Shown here piece after piece: positions 1-6,903 of a stretch of DNA of 9,230 bases. Source of the stretch: Nitriliruptorales bacterium. GTDB lineage: Bacteria > Actinomycetota > Nitriliruptoria > Euzebyales > Egibacteraceae. Position numbers and translations under genes: made by a program. Numbering within the stretch: position 1 is the first letter of the stretch; each line of letters opens with the position of its first letter. The notes under the pieces were generated by a model. The model did not search any database, was not told where the DNA came from, and saw only the letters and a list, made by a program, of their open reading frames with translations. The DNA lies in contig SLAO01000108.1 in NCBI GenBank assembly GCA_007126835.1, positions 1 through 9,230 on the forward strand, given 5' to 3'.

Positions 1-34
1 CGCGGTGCTGCTGGTCGCGGTGCTGCTGGTCGCG
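1..34. repeat. 15-bp tandem repeat in signal-peptide codons
   Basis: The unit cgcggtgctgctggt occurs at 1-15 and again at 16-30, followed by four more matching bases. It encodes AVLLV twice in the hydrophobic core of the lipoprotein signal peptide. The array may extend left of the window. Confidence 0.75.
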
Positions 35-193
35 TGCGGTCCGGTCCCCCGCAACGAGCGAAACGCAGACTCTGTTGAGGAGGCCGCCAAGGAGGCGGTC
101 GACCGCTTCGACGACATCACCTGGAGCCCCGAGCACGCCCATCCCGCCAGCGTCGACGCCGACGGGGTGGGCGACGAAGCCTGGATCGAGTGA
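1..193 (+). CDS. Short lipoprotein, 5' end outside the window
   Basis: The frame is open from the first bases of the window and ends at TGA 191-193. It begins with a hydrophobic run (AVLLVAVLLVACGP) ending in a lipobox, LVAC, so the Cys at bases 35-37 is the likely lipidation site of an exported lipoprotein. A GTG at 5 is in frame, but no basic n-region or ribosome site precedes it inside the window, so the real start is probably just upstream. The mature part is only about 51 residues, acidic and soluble-looking, and ends GVGDEAWIE. A GVGDEAW-like stretch is often internal in longer actinobacterial lipoproteins, so this may be a 3'-truncated gene; that is inference. The gene is convergent with the VOC gene, about 19 bases away. 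Its function is not recognisable. Confidence 0.5.
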   Translation, partial: AVLLVAVLLVACGPVPRNERNADSVEEAAKEAVDRFDDITWSPEHAHPASVDADGVGDEAWIE

Positions 194-212
194 GGCCCCG
201 CAGTCCCGGCGG

Positions 213-638
213 TCATGCGTCGGCGAGGAACACCGCTCCTTCGGGGGTGAGACGCCACCCTGGGTTGTAGGCGATCTCCCAGGGGTGGCCGTCCGGGTCG
301 ACGAAGATCGAGGAGTACCCGCCCCAGAAGGTGTCGGCCGGCTCGCGGCCCACCTGCGCGCCGGCCTGTCGAGCAGCGTCGGTGATCGTGTCGACCTCGT
401 CCCGCGAGCCGACGCAGTGCGCGAGGGTCACACCGCCCCATCCGCCCCCGTCGGACACGCAGGAGTCCGTCGCCAGCGCAGCGCGGTCCCAGAGCGCCAC
501 GATCATCTCGCCTGCTTGGAAGAACACCGGCTCGTCACCCGTCCCGCCCACGCCGCGCCACCCCAACGACTCGTAGAACGCACGGGCCCGCTGCTTGTCC
601 CGTACCCCGAGCGTGACCAGGCTCACCCTTTGCTGCAT
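213..638 (-). CDS. VOC family protein (glyoxalase/bleomycin-resistance fold)
   Basis: This is a 141-residue protein, the usual length for a single-unit VOC protein. The N-terminal half has RARAFYESLGW (residues 17-27), the typical first beta-alpha unit. The middle has GWGGVTLAHCV (67-76). The C-terminal half has TFWGGYSSIFVDPDGHPWEI (103-122), the conserved signature, with Glu121 as a likely metal or active-site ligand; His74 sits where another ligand is often found. VOC proteins of this type are cytosolic, act as dimers, and bind metals or small toxic molecules; the substrate here cannot be told. I chose the ATG at 638 because GGAGG lies five bases upstream of it (GGAGGCGGAG then ATG) and homology begins at once. 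The longer frame up to 842 adds an Arg/Ser-rich leader unlike the family. The gene is single, with no operon partner. Confidence 0.85.
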   Translation of the reverse strand: MQQRVSLVTLGVRDKQRARAFYESLGWRGVGGTGDEPVFFQAGEMIVALWDRAALATDSCVSDGGGWGGVTLAHCVGSRDEVDTITDAARQAGAQVGREPADTFWGGYSSIFVDPDGHPWEIAYNPGWRLTPEGAVFLADA

Positions 639-826
639 CTCCGCCTCCGCTGGCGACAACGATGTGGCGTGGTGCGTAGGCGAGGTCCGGCCCTGGACGA
701 CTGCGACCGCCGCCTCGGCGGATAACGTACAGCCGCATGGCGGCACCAAGGCGGGAACAAGCCGTGGGACAACCAGGCGTTCCGCCGACCGCGTCGGACC
801 ACCCGGCGACCTGGAAGTTCGGCTAC

Positions 827-1213
827 CCGATCTACCACCCACTCACGCGCCAAGCCTGGCGAGCGGCTCACCGCCCATCACGCAGCGAGACGAGGGGTGT
901 GGCTCGCGTCGTGGAGACGCGGCACGGGACGCGGCGCCATCGCCTACGAAGCGGCTGTCGAGGAGGCGCTGTGTTTCGGCTGGATCGACTCGACGGTCAA
1001 CACCCTCGATGAGCAGCGCCGGCTCCAGCTGATGACGCGCACTGGGACGGGTTTCCCGCATCGGCTCGCAAGCAGATGTTGTGGTGGGTCGTCAGTGCGG
1101 CAAAGCCCGAAACCCGGGCCGGCCGGATCGCCGCGATCGCGGACGGCGCCAGGCACGGCCGTCGCGTGGACCAGGGGGGTAGCGTCGTCGACATGGTCAG
1201 GACCGGCGCGTAG
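827..1213 (+). pseudogene. Decayed YdeI/OmpD-associated family gene
   Basis: Three blocks of one protein lie in two frames. Block A (827 to about 865) reads PIYHPLTRQAWRA, like the family N-terminus. A shift of about two bases near 865 then moves to block B (867 to about 1037), which contains LTAHHAARRGVWLASW and EEALCFGWIDSTVNTLDEQ, the family hallmark, ending at LQLMT. Block C (1040-1213) is in the frame of block A and reads HWDGFPASARKQMLWWVV followed by SAAKPETRAGRIAAIADGA, the family C-terminus, with stop TAG 1211-1213. The segment of several tens of residues that normally separates LQLMT from the SARKQ block is missing, so there is an internal deletion at about 1038-1040. YdeI-like proteins are small cytosolic proteins linked to stress or bacteriocin resistance; this copy cannot make one. 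No convincing start or ribosome site remains. Confidence 0.8.
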
Positions 1214-1343
1214 CCCAACCGGGACTGTCGTTGCGGTCTCCGGCCGCGCCTGATGCCACGGAGGCCGCTGCGAGCCCGGACGCCGGCGTACGCACCCCCT
1301 TGATGACCATGTAGGCGATCAGCCAGAACTCCGCGCAGCCCAT
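1197..1343 (-). pseudogene. Possible remnant of a membrane protein C-terminus
   Basis: A 48-codon frame on the minus strand (ATG 1343-1341, stop 1199-1197) begins with AEFWLIAYMVIKGVR, a single hydrophobic helix followed by basic residues, then an Ala/Ser-rich tail. The helix resembles the last membrane segment of small integral membrane proteins such as DUF4386 members. It overlaps the end of the YdeI relic and the beginning of the LuxR relic. There is no clear ribosome site and the rest of the putative gene is absent. The family assignment is from memory and weak; it could be chance. Confidence 0.22.
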
Positions 1344-1542
1344 CGAACCGCTCACCATCCGGGAAGAGCAGGTCCTGGTCCCGGTCGCTCAGGGTTGGAC
1401 CAACCACGAGATCGCCGACGACCTGCACATCAGCCTCAGCACCGTCAAGACCCACCTCGCCAGCCTCATGCGCAAGCTCGACGCTCGAAACCGCGTCGAG
1501 ATCGCCATGTGGGCCTACGAGACCGGCCGCGTCAAGCCCTGA
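1315..1542 (+). pseudogene. LuxR/NarL-type response regulator, HTH remnant
   Basis: The frame is open from just after a TAG at 1312-1314 to TGA 1540-1542 (75 codons). From about 1348 it encodes a full LuxR-type helix-turn-helix: PLTIREEQVLVPVAQGWTN, then HEIADDLHISLSTVKTHLAS, then MRKLDARNRVEIAMWAYETG, ending RVKP. The C-terminal AYETG-x-V-x-P ending is typical of NarL-family response regulators of about 210-220 residues. The receiver domain with its phospho-acceptor Asp is missing, and no ATG, GTG or TTG occurs in frame before the HTH; the only internal ATG before helix end lies inside the recognition region. I therefore read it as a 5'-deleted gene. Oddities inside the HTH (IREEQVLVP instead of the usual TERE-x-EVL) also suggest relaxed selection. 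It sits 29 bases from the end of the patatin gene on the other strand. Confidence 0.75.
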
Positions 1543-1571
1543 CGACGACTCGAACTCGAGCGGGCTCGTGA

Positions 1572-4439
1572 TCATGACGGGTGTTGCTGGTCGGGCGGGA
1601 CGAGCTGCTCGCCGACCCAGCGTCCCAGGGCACGGTAGGCCTCGAACTGCTCGACGTCGAACCACTGGTCGGCGGTCGTGTCGCTGGGGAAGGTCTCCGA
1701 CCGCAGGGCATGTGCCAGCACGGGGAACGGCGCGGTGGGCGTGAGGACCCCCCTTCCCACGTGCAAGGTCCCGCGGCGCCCGGCTGCGGGGCCCACGTCG
1801 GGATAGACGATGGTGCCCTCGAGCACCGCGGTGCGGGCCAGCCGCCCTCGAAGCTGCTCGAGCACCGGATCGTCGCCGCTGGCACCAACCGCACTGCTGG
1901 GGGCCAACCGAAAGCCGTCGATGTCGATGCGGACCCCGAGCTCCTCGTAGGCGAGGGCGGCGGCGTGAGCGAGCCCCTGGGCGTCACCTCCGCCGGCGTC
2001 GATGCAGTAGATCGTCTCGCACCCGCGTCGCAGGAGCTCGACAAGGCCGAGATTCTCGTAGTGGCCGCCGTCGGTGACGTAGACGAACCGGTCGTCGAGG
2101 GAGTACGAGCCGGTGATCTCGCGAGCCCAGTACGGGAGGCGGCGCGCGTACGGCAGCGGGCGTCGAAAGCGCTCCAGCGGCGGCGCCGTCGACGCGTGCC
2201 CCCTCGCACTGCCTGCCCCGGTCGCGGGCACTCGCCGGTGGTACCGAGGGTTGGGCAACCACGCCCCAAGGCGGGTGTTGGTCAGGGCCAGCAGCGTGTT
2301 GAAGGGTCCCCCGAGGCGCCCCATCGCCGAGGCGAACGCAGCCCCCGACATCGCCATCGCGCCCAGGGTCGTCACGTCGGTCTCGTAGGCGCGGCCCGCG
2401 ACGGCGCGTTCCAGGGCACGGGTCGGGAAGTAACCAAGCCGCGGCCCCCCGATCCAGTCGTGGCTGAAGACAAAGGGCGTGACCCTCCGACCGGGAGGTG
2501 CGAGCCCCGGTCCCGACACGTTGGCTGCGGCGCAGATCAGAAGCTGTGGCCCGCCTTGGCTGCTGTCAGGGCCAGGAGCGGCGTACTCGGACAGCAGCGT
2601 GGGGATGCGGTAGTCGACCTCGCGCGCGCTGGCGTCGTCGGCGCGCTCGATGATGAAGCTGCTCGCGAGTCGTCGTTTGTAGAAGGGGTGCAGGCTCATC
2701 GACCGGGTCTGGTCGAGCAGGACCCACCCCAAGACCAAGGCGGCCAGCGGCACGAGCAGGCGGGCGTCGCTGGTCAGCGCCAGCGGGGTCGTGTCGGCTG
2801 GCAGGTAGTCGCCGACCGCGCGCGCGAGCTCGACGCCAATTACCAACACGGCTGCCACGGTGAGCCCAGCGATCACCGCGAACGACAGCAGCGCGCGGGT
2901 GGCGAACTCCGCCCGGCTCGCCAGGGCGCGGAGACGCTTGCCGGTGGCCACGGCGCCGTCGTCGCGACTGCCGCTGAGCATGTTCCACAGGGTGACCGCG
3001 ACGCCCAGCAGGCCCCCCGAAGCGGCGGCGCCTGCGACCGGCACGTCGGGCACGAACGGCGCCTGGGGCAGCCACTCGATGAACCGGACCAGCAACGGAC
3101 CTCCCAGCAGCACCAGGGCCGCAAGCCCGGCCAGCCGTAGGGCGGTGGCTGCCAGCGCCTCGGTCCCCGCACGCCACGCGCCGGGGCCTTCAACGTGGGT
3201 GGTGGCGTCCTCAGACCAGAGCGCGGGCCATCTGCTGCTGGCCACCCAGGAAAGCAACGCCAGCCCGAGCAGTGCCAGCACCGCCGCCCAGGTCCCGGGA
3301 CCGAACGGCGGCCAAGCCCACGCCGGCGCCGGAGGCGACGGGGCCGTGTCGAACAGCTGCGCCGCCCACGGCCCCAGCGCACCGTAGCCGGCGCCGAGCA
3401 GCCGCGCGCCGAGCAGTAAGACGGCGTACAGCAGCGCGACGCTCATCGCGAGATTGCGCACGACCACCCCGACGGCTACCGCCCAGCCGGCCGCGCCGTC
3501 GGCGATGTACTTGCCGTGGCGCCGCCGGTGGTCCTCCTCTGGGGTCCCGGCGGCTAAGGCGTCGGCGACCTCGATCGAGTGGCCGGCGCGGCGCGCCCGC
3601 GCCCGGAGCAACTGGTGCGAGCCGGCGTGGTACGCCCCACCCGAGACCGCGGCGACGTAGTCGGCTTGCGCCAGCACGCCGCGCTCCCCCAGCGCCTGGA
3701 TCGCTCCCAGCGCGAACGTCGCCGAGCGGATGCCCCCGCCGGACAGGCAGATCCCCACCCGGCCCGGCTCCTGCCCGGCGGGTGGCGGCGGCAGGGCGCA
3801 GTTGTCCTGCCACATGCTGAACCGGTCGGGTTCCTGGTCGGTCGCTGCCTGCGTCTCTGCCTCGCCGGGAGCGGCGGGCCAGGTCGGGATCGGCCCGGAC
3901 CCGCGGCGGGGCCACAGCAGCAGGCGACCCACCAGCGTCACGGTCACCGCAAGCGCGACGGCCCCCGCCGGCACGAGCGCCACCCACTTCACCAGCGCAG
4001 CTGCTTGCGACGCCCACAGCGGTCCGAGGTCGCCGCTGGCTTCAACGTAGAGCAGGACGCCGTTCTCGACGGCGTCGGCCGCCCCCGCCATCACCGCCGC
4101 GATGCTGGCGTTGATCGCCAACTGGCGCGGTCGACCCTCCCACAGCGCCCGGGCTCCGAGCCAGCAGATCATGGCCAGGCCGCTGGCGTACACCAGCAAG
4201 AACAGCATGTCCCACCACAGCGCCGCGGTGACGGCGACGTCGGCGCAGGGGCCCCGCATGGCCCGCTCGTACGCGCCTCCATCACCGGCGAGCTGCAGCG
4301 CCAACGCGCAGTCGGCGGGGTTGATCTCGGACAGCAGCGCCCCCACCCCGAGGATGACCCCCACGGCGCCGACCACAGCCACGGTGCAGCCGACCAGCGA
4401 CCCCTGCAGCGCCGCGAACCTCGCGCCAATGGCGCCCAT
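1572..4439 (-). CDS. Membrane-bound patatin-like phospholipase
   Basis: This 955-residue protein is predicted to be an integral membrane acyl hydrolase. Four hydrophobic segments lie near the N-terminus (about 13-37, 73-97, 108-132, 148-172). The patatin core then starts with the oxyanion motif SGGGIRSATFALGAIQAL (233-250) and the nucleophile elbow AAVSGGAY, with Ser266. A second membrane region of about six helices (about 315-345, 383-400, 428-453, 468-488, 515-540, 560-577) interrupts the core. The fold resumes with LGAMAMSGAAFASAMG (692-707), NTRLGAWLPNP (721-731) and the catalytic VTDGGHYENLGLVELL (788-803), with Asp790 completing the Ser-Asp dyad. Such enzymes hydrolyse lipid acyl esters; the substrate is unknown. 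The start ATG is preceded by AAAGGAGG three bases away, which is close but strong. The gene stands alone and is divergent from the glutaredoxin-like gene. Family membership is well supported; the physiological role is not. Confidence 0.88.
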   Translation of the reverse strand: MGAIGARFAALQGSLVGCTVAVVGAVGVILGVGALLSEINPADCALALQLAGDGGAYERAMRGPCADVAVTAALWWDMLFLLVYASGLAMICWLGARALWEGRPRQLAINASIAAVMAGAADAVENGVLLYVEASGDLGPLWASQAAALVKWVALVPAGAVALAVTVTLVGRLLLWPRRGSGPIPTWPAAPGEAETQAATDQEPDRFSMWQDNCALPPPPAGQEPGRVGICLSGGGIRSATFALGAIQALGERGVLAQADYVAAVSGGAYHAGSHQLLRARARRAGHSIEVADALAAGTPEEDHRRRHGKYIADGAAGWAVAVGVVVRNLAMSVALLYAVLLLGARLLGAGYGALGPWAAQLFDTAPSPPAPAWAWPPFGPGTWAAVLALLGLALLSWVASSRWPALWSEDATTHVEGPGAWRAGTEALAATALRLAGLAALVLLGGPLLVRFIEWLPQAPFVPDVPVAGAAASGGLLGVAVTLWNMLSGSRDDGAVATGKRLRALASRAEFATRALLSFAVIAGLTVAAVLVIGVELARAVGDYLPADTTPLALTSDARLLVPLAALVLGWVLLDQTRSMSLHPFYKRRLASSFIIERADDASAREVDYRIPTLLSEYAAPGPDSSQGGPQLLICAAANVSGPGLAPPGRRVTPFVFSHDWIGGPRLGYFPTRALERAVAGRAYETDVTTLGAMAMSGAAFASAMGRLGGPFNTLLALTNTRLGAWLPNPRYHRRVPATGAGSARGHASTAPPLERFRRPLPYARRLPYWAREITGSYSLDDRFVYVTDGGHYENLGLVELLRRGCETIYCIDAGGGDAQGLAHAAALAYEELGVRIDIDGFRLAPSSAVGASGDDPVLEQLRGRLARTAVLEGTIVYPDVGPAAGRRGTLHVGRGVLTPTAPFPVLAHALRSETFPSDTTADQWFDVEQFEAYRALGRWVGEQLVPPDQQHPS

Positions 4440-4466
4440 GACCCTCCTTTCCCCCGACTGCCAGCA

Positions 4467-4495
4467 ACTCTCCGGAGTTCACCCCGCCGCGTCAA
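4467..4495 (-). promoter_or_regulatory. Promoter of the patatin-like gene
   Basis: On the minus strand TTGACG (4495-4490) is followed after 17 bases by GAGAGT (4472-4467). The -10 box ends 27 bases before the ATG at 4439. The predicted transcript would have a short leader that includes the AAAGGAGG ribosome site. The -35 matches the housekeeping sigma consensus closely; the -10 matches at two key positions only. Confidence 0.45.
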
Positions 4496-4528
4496 GCACC
4501 CCGGCGCACCGATGGCCGACCCCCGCGG

Positions 4529-4534
4529 TACCCT
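4529..4534 (+). promoter_or_regulatory. TACCCT box (-10-like) before the glutaredoxin-like gene
   Basis: TACCCT fits the TANNNT -10 pattern of high-GC Gram-positive bacteria and lies 63 bases before the GTG start at 4598. There is no recognisable -35. The same hexamer recurs before the next two rightward genes, which is the main support. Confidence 0.35.
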
Positions 4535-4597
4535 CTCCGCAGCACGACCCGTGGTGGTGGTCGGGCCACTTGCCACCAGCGACGCCAGGGGGCACGC

Positions 4598-5056
4598 GTG
4601 CTGCGGGACCGGGTCGAACGGTGGGTGCCGACGGTGGCGGTGCTACTCGTCGCTGCCATGCTCGGGTGGGAGGCGATCGAGGGTGCCGGCCCCAGCCCGG
4701 CGGCCGCGGTGGGACTCGCAGTGCTCCTGGCCCTCGGGTGGTGGCTATCGCCCCTGCGCCGCGGCCGCCACGTCCCCCACGACCGGGCGCAGGCGGCCTC
4801 GAGCGACGACGACGTCATCGTCTACTGGAAGCCCGGCTGCATGTACTGCACCCGGTTGCTGGCCGGGTTGCGCCGCTCCGAGCGGAACCACATCCGCTGG
4901 GTCAACGTGTGGAAGGACCAGGCCGCCGCGCAGTTCGTTGCCGACCACAACCACGGCGACGTCCTGACCCCGACCGTGATCACCGGCGCCGGTCACCGAC
5001 TGCCGATGACGGTCGAGGCGGTCAGGTCACACCTCGACAACAGCGAGGCAAGCTAG
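4598..5056 (+). CDS. Membrane-anchored glutaredoxin-like protein
   Basis: This 152-residue protein has two hydrophobic segments at the N-terminus (about 10-28 and 36-51), a basic stretch (RRGRH), and a thioredoxin-fold domain from about residue 72. The domain opens with VIVYWKPGCMYCTRLL, with redox Cys81 and Cys84 in a CMYC motif, and has the cis-Pro region as LTPTVI (Pro125). The short domain of about 80 residues fits glutaredoxin/mycoredoxin rather than thioredoxin (WCGPC). The basic loop after the second helix suggests the redox domain faces the cytoplasm, where it could reduce mixed disulfides with mycothiol or a similar thiol; this is inference. The GTG start has AGGGGG five bases upstream; there is no better ATG. 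The gene is divergent from the patatin gene and 53 bases upstream of the next one. Confidence 0.82.
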   Translation: MLRDRVERWVPTVAVLLVAAMLGWEAIEGAGPSPAAAVGLAVLLALGWWLSPLRRGRHVPHDRAQAASSDDDVIVYWKPGCMYCTRLLAGLRRSERNHIRWVNVWKDQAAAQFVADHNHGDVLTPTVITGAGHRLPMTVEAVRSHLDNSEAS

Positions 5057-5098
5057 CGGGCCGGGGGTTGGCGGCTACCCTACCGGGCCCCGACCCGC
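5056..5098. repeat. Imperfect inverted repeat around a -10-like box
   Basis: GCGGGCCGGGG (5056-5066) pairs with CCCCGACCCGC (5088-5098) with a single mismatch, over a 21-base centre that contains TACCCT at 5076-5081. It starts at the last base of the glutaredoxin-like stop codon. It could be a terminator-like hairpin for that gene or an operator over the promoter of the next gene. There is no T-tract. Confidence 0.4.
5076..5081 (+). promoter_or_regulatory. TACCCT box (-10-like) before the DUF6398-like gene
   Basis: TACCCT in the context GGCTACCCTACCGG lies 28 bases before the ATG at 5110. It is preceded by GTTGGCGGC, but no -35 hexamer sits at 16-18 bases. It is the second of three copies in this block. 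Confidence 0.4.
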
Positions 5099-5109
5099 GA
5101 GGAACCCGC

Positions 5110-6876
5110 ATGCCGAAGAAGCGTCGCAAGCCCCGCCGTTCGCCGCGGCCACGGCATCGCACCGCCAGGCCGTCAGCACCTCCCCCCGGGCCACCTGCCG
5201 ACGAGCCCGACCTCCTCACCGAGGTGGGAGAGATGCTCGACGAGCCGCACCCGTGGCGGCTGCTGGGGTTCGCGAGCTCCCTGCTCGAGGCGGTCGACCC
5301 GAAGCGCGACGACCCCTTCGGCGCGCCGGACGCGGGCCCGGAGGTCCCGGACCTCGGCCAGCTCGCCGATTCGTTCGTCGACGTCGACCTGCGCGAGACG
5401 ACCGCACTGCTCGCCGTGCTCGCCCAGCTCGTGCCCGACCAGGTGCTCGCCCGTCGCCTCAGCCGCGAAGTCGCCCGGCGCCGGCACCCCCTGCCCGGGT
5501 GGCTGACCGGCCTGGCGCCGTTGCGGATCGAAGGCGCGGCCGAGACCACCCACGTGCTCGGCGACGGCGACAACGTCATGGTCCAGGCCCGAACGGGCGC
5601 CGGAGACGCGCTCACGGCGGTCGTCTACATCGACCACAACCTCGGCACCGTCGCCAAGGACGCGTTCGTCGTGCCCTCGGCGCTCGATGAGCTGCGCGCG
5701 GACTTCCTCGACGCCGCAGGCAACGACCCCGATGTGCGCGCAGCGGACCTCGACCCCGCTGACGCGCGAGCGCGGATCGACGAGGCAGTCGCCCTGTGGG
5801 CGATCAGCTTCCCGCCGCTGGAAAGCGAGACGTGGCCGGCGTGCCGGCCCCTCTTGACGTGGATGGTCGGTCATCTACCCGAGGGCGGTAGGGGGTACGA
5901 GCGCCCCGAGTGGAGCGAGGAGGACCGGGCCGCGCTGGCAGCGGAGTTCATGGCCTCTGCCTACGGTCAGGGCCACGACGCCGAAGACCGCGAGATGGTC
6001 GACACGCTGCTGTGGTTCGGCTGCGACTACGGGCCCGGCGACCCGCTGCGGTGGAGCTCGGTCGCTGTCGAGATCCTTCTGGGCGATTGGCTGCCGCGCA
6101 AGGTCGTCGCCGACGTGTCGTTTCTGACCCGCGCGCCGGCGGTGCTGCGCAGCTTCATCCGCTTTAGTCATGACCAGCGCGGCATCCGGTCCTCGTTGAC
6201 CGAGGAGACCCTCGCCGCGGTCGACGCCCACGAGGCTGACTACCAGCAGGCGATCCGTAGCCCCAGGCCGCAGGGGGCCGCCGCGCTGCTCGCCGCGATG
6301 GGCGTGGGCCCCGGTGCCGACGACGCCATCTGGGGCTCCCTGGACACCGGCGAGCTGGTACTCGATTCGCTGGCTGGCGACGTCGGCGGACCCGAGGTGC
6401 TCGCCAACCTCGACGACACCCCGCTGCCCGACGAGCCGTTCGACTGGTCCGTCGTGCCCGACGACGTCAGTGGCCGAGTGGCGGAGGTGCTCGACCACCT
6501 CGACCGCTGCTGCGGACAGCTGCTCGACACCGAGGTCCGCACGGCGTGCCGGCGACTGCTCGCCGACGTCGTCGCAGGCGACGCGGAGGTGTTCCGCCGT
6601 CGTGGTCGCACCGACACCGCCGCGGCAGCGATCGCCTGGGCGGTCGCGAAGGCCAACGGCTGGTTGCGGCCTGGCCGGCTGGCGGCCAAGGAGCTGCTCG
6701 GATGCTTCGGGGTCTCGGGCAGCGTCAGCCAGCGCGCCAGCACGCTGCTCCGAGCCGCCGGCGTCGACGAGTTCGGCGCCTCCTATCCGCGACTCGGGAG
6801 CGCCCGCTACCTCGACTCGGCACGCCGCCGCGAGATCATCGAGATTCGCGATTGGTGGCAGGCCGACCGCGCGTAG
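5110..6876 (+). CDS. Uncharacterised protein with DUF6398-like C-terminal domain
   Basis: This is a 588-residue soluble protein of unknown function. It begins with a strongly basic, Pro-rich tail (MPKKRRKPRRSPRPRHRTAR) of about 30 residues, of a kind that often contacts nucleic acid. Residues 33-130 are mainly helical. A beta-rich block around 145-190 contains AVVYIDHNLGTVAKDAFVVP, followed by a long helical middle with FPPLESETWPACRPLLTWMV (234-253) and FGCDYGPGDPLRWSSVAVEI (303-322). Residues 455-575 (RTACRRLLADVV; DTAAAAIAWAVAKANGWL; AKELLGCFGVSGSVSQRAST) resemble DUF6398, which has a helix-turn-helix look; I name it from memory. I chose the ATG at 5110 because GAGGAA precedes it by about six bases. 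The frame is open for about 1 kb upstream, but only as an antisense or out-of-frame reading of the neighbours. The next gene, 83 bases downstream, may be a functional partner. Confidence 0.75.
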   Translation: MPKKRRKPRRSPRPRHRTARPSAPPPGPPADEPDLLTEVGEMLDEPHPWRLLGFASSLLEAVDPKRDDPFGAPDAGPEVPDLGQLADSFVDVDLRETTALLAVLAQLVPDQVLARRLSREVARRRHPLPGWLTGLAPLRIEGAAETTHVLGDGDNVMVQARTGAGDALTAVVYIDHNLGTVAKDAFVVPSALDELRADFLDAAGNDPDVRAADLDPADARARIDEAVALWAISFPPLESETWPACRPLLTWMVGHLPEGGRGYERPEWSEEDRAALAAEFMASAYGQGHDAEDREMVDTLLWFGCDYGPGDPLRWSSVAVEILLGDWLPRKVVADVSFLTRAPAVLRSFIRFSHDQRGIRSSLTEETLAAVDAHEADYQQAIRSPRPQGAAALLAAMGVGPGADDAIWGSLDTGELVLDSLAGDVGGPEVLANLDDTPLPDEPFDWSVVPDDVSGRVAEVLDHLDRCCGQLLDTEVRTACRRLLADVVAGDAEVFRRRGRTDTAAAAIAWAVAKANGWLRPGRLAAKELLGCFGVSGSVSQRASTLLRAAGVDEFGASYPRLGSARYLDSARRREIIEIRDWWQADRA

Positions 6877-6903
6877 GTCCACGGAAATGCCACCCGGGGC
6901 CGC

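Noticed and set aside
639..842. N-terminal extension of the VOC protein
   Set aside because: The extra 68 residues have no family similarity and the ATG at 638 has a proper ribosome site.
997..1665. A minus-strand open frame of 222 codons across the relic region
   Set aside because: It is antisense to the readable YdeI and LuxR blocks, and its own translation shows no domain.
1581..3140. A plus-strand open frame of 519 codons
   Set aside because: It is the antisense shadow of the patatin gene, which has clear motifs and periodic GC at third positions on the minus strand; the plus reading is Gln/Arg/Gly-rich with no domain.
3195..3820. Arg/Pro-rich plus-strand frames inside the patatin gene
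   Set aside because: Typical spurious antisense frames in GC-rich DNA, with no ribosome site or domain.
4102..5109. A long open stretch in frame with and upstream of the 588-residue protein, giving a 924-residue reading
   Set aside because: It runs antisense to the patatin start and out of frame through the glutaredoxin gene, is low-complexity Arg/Pro/Ala, and a good ribosome site sits at 5110.
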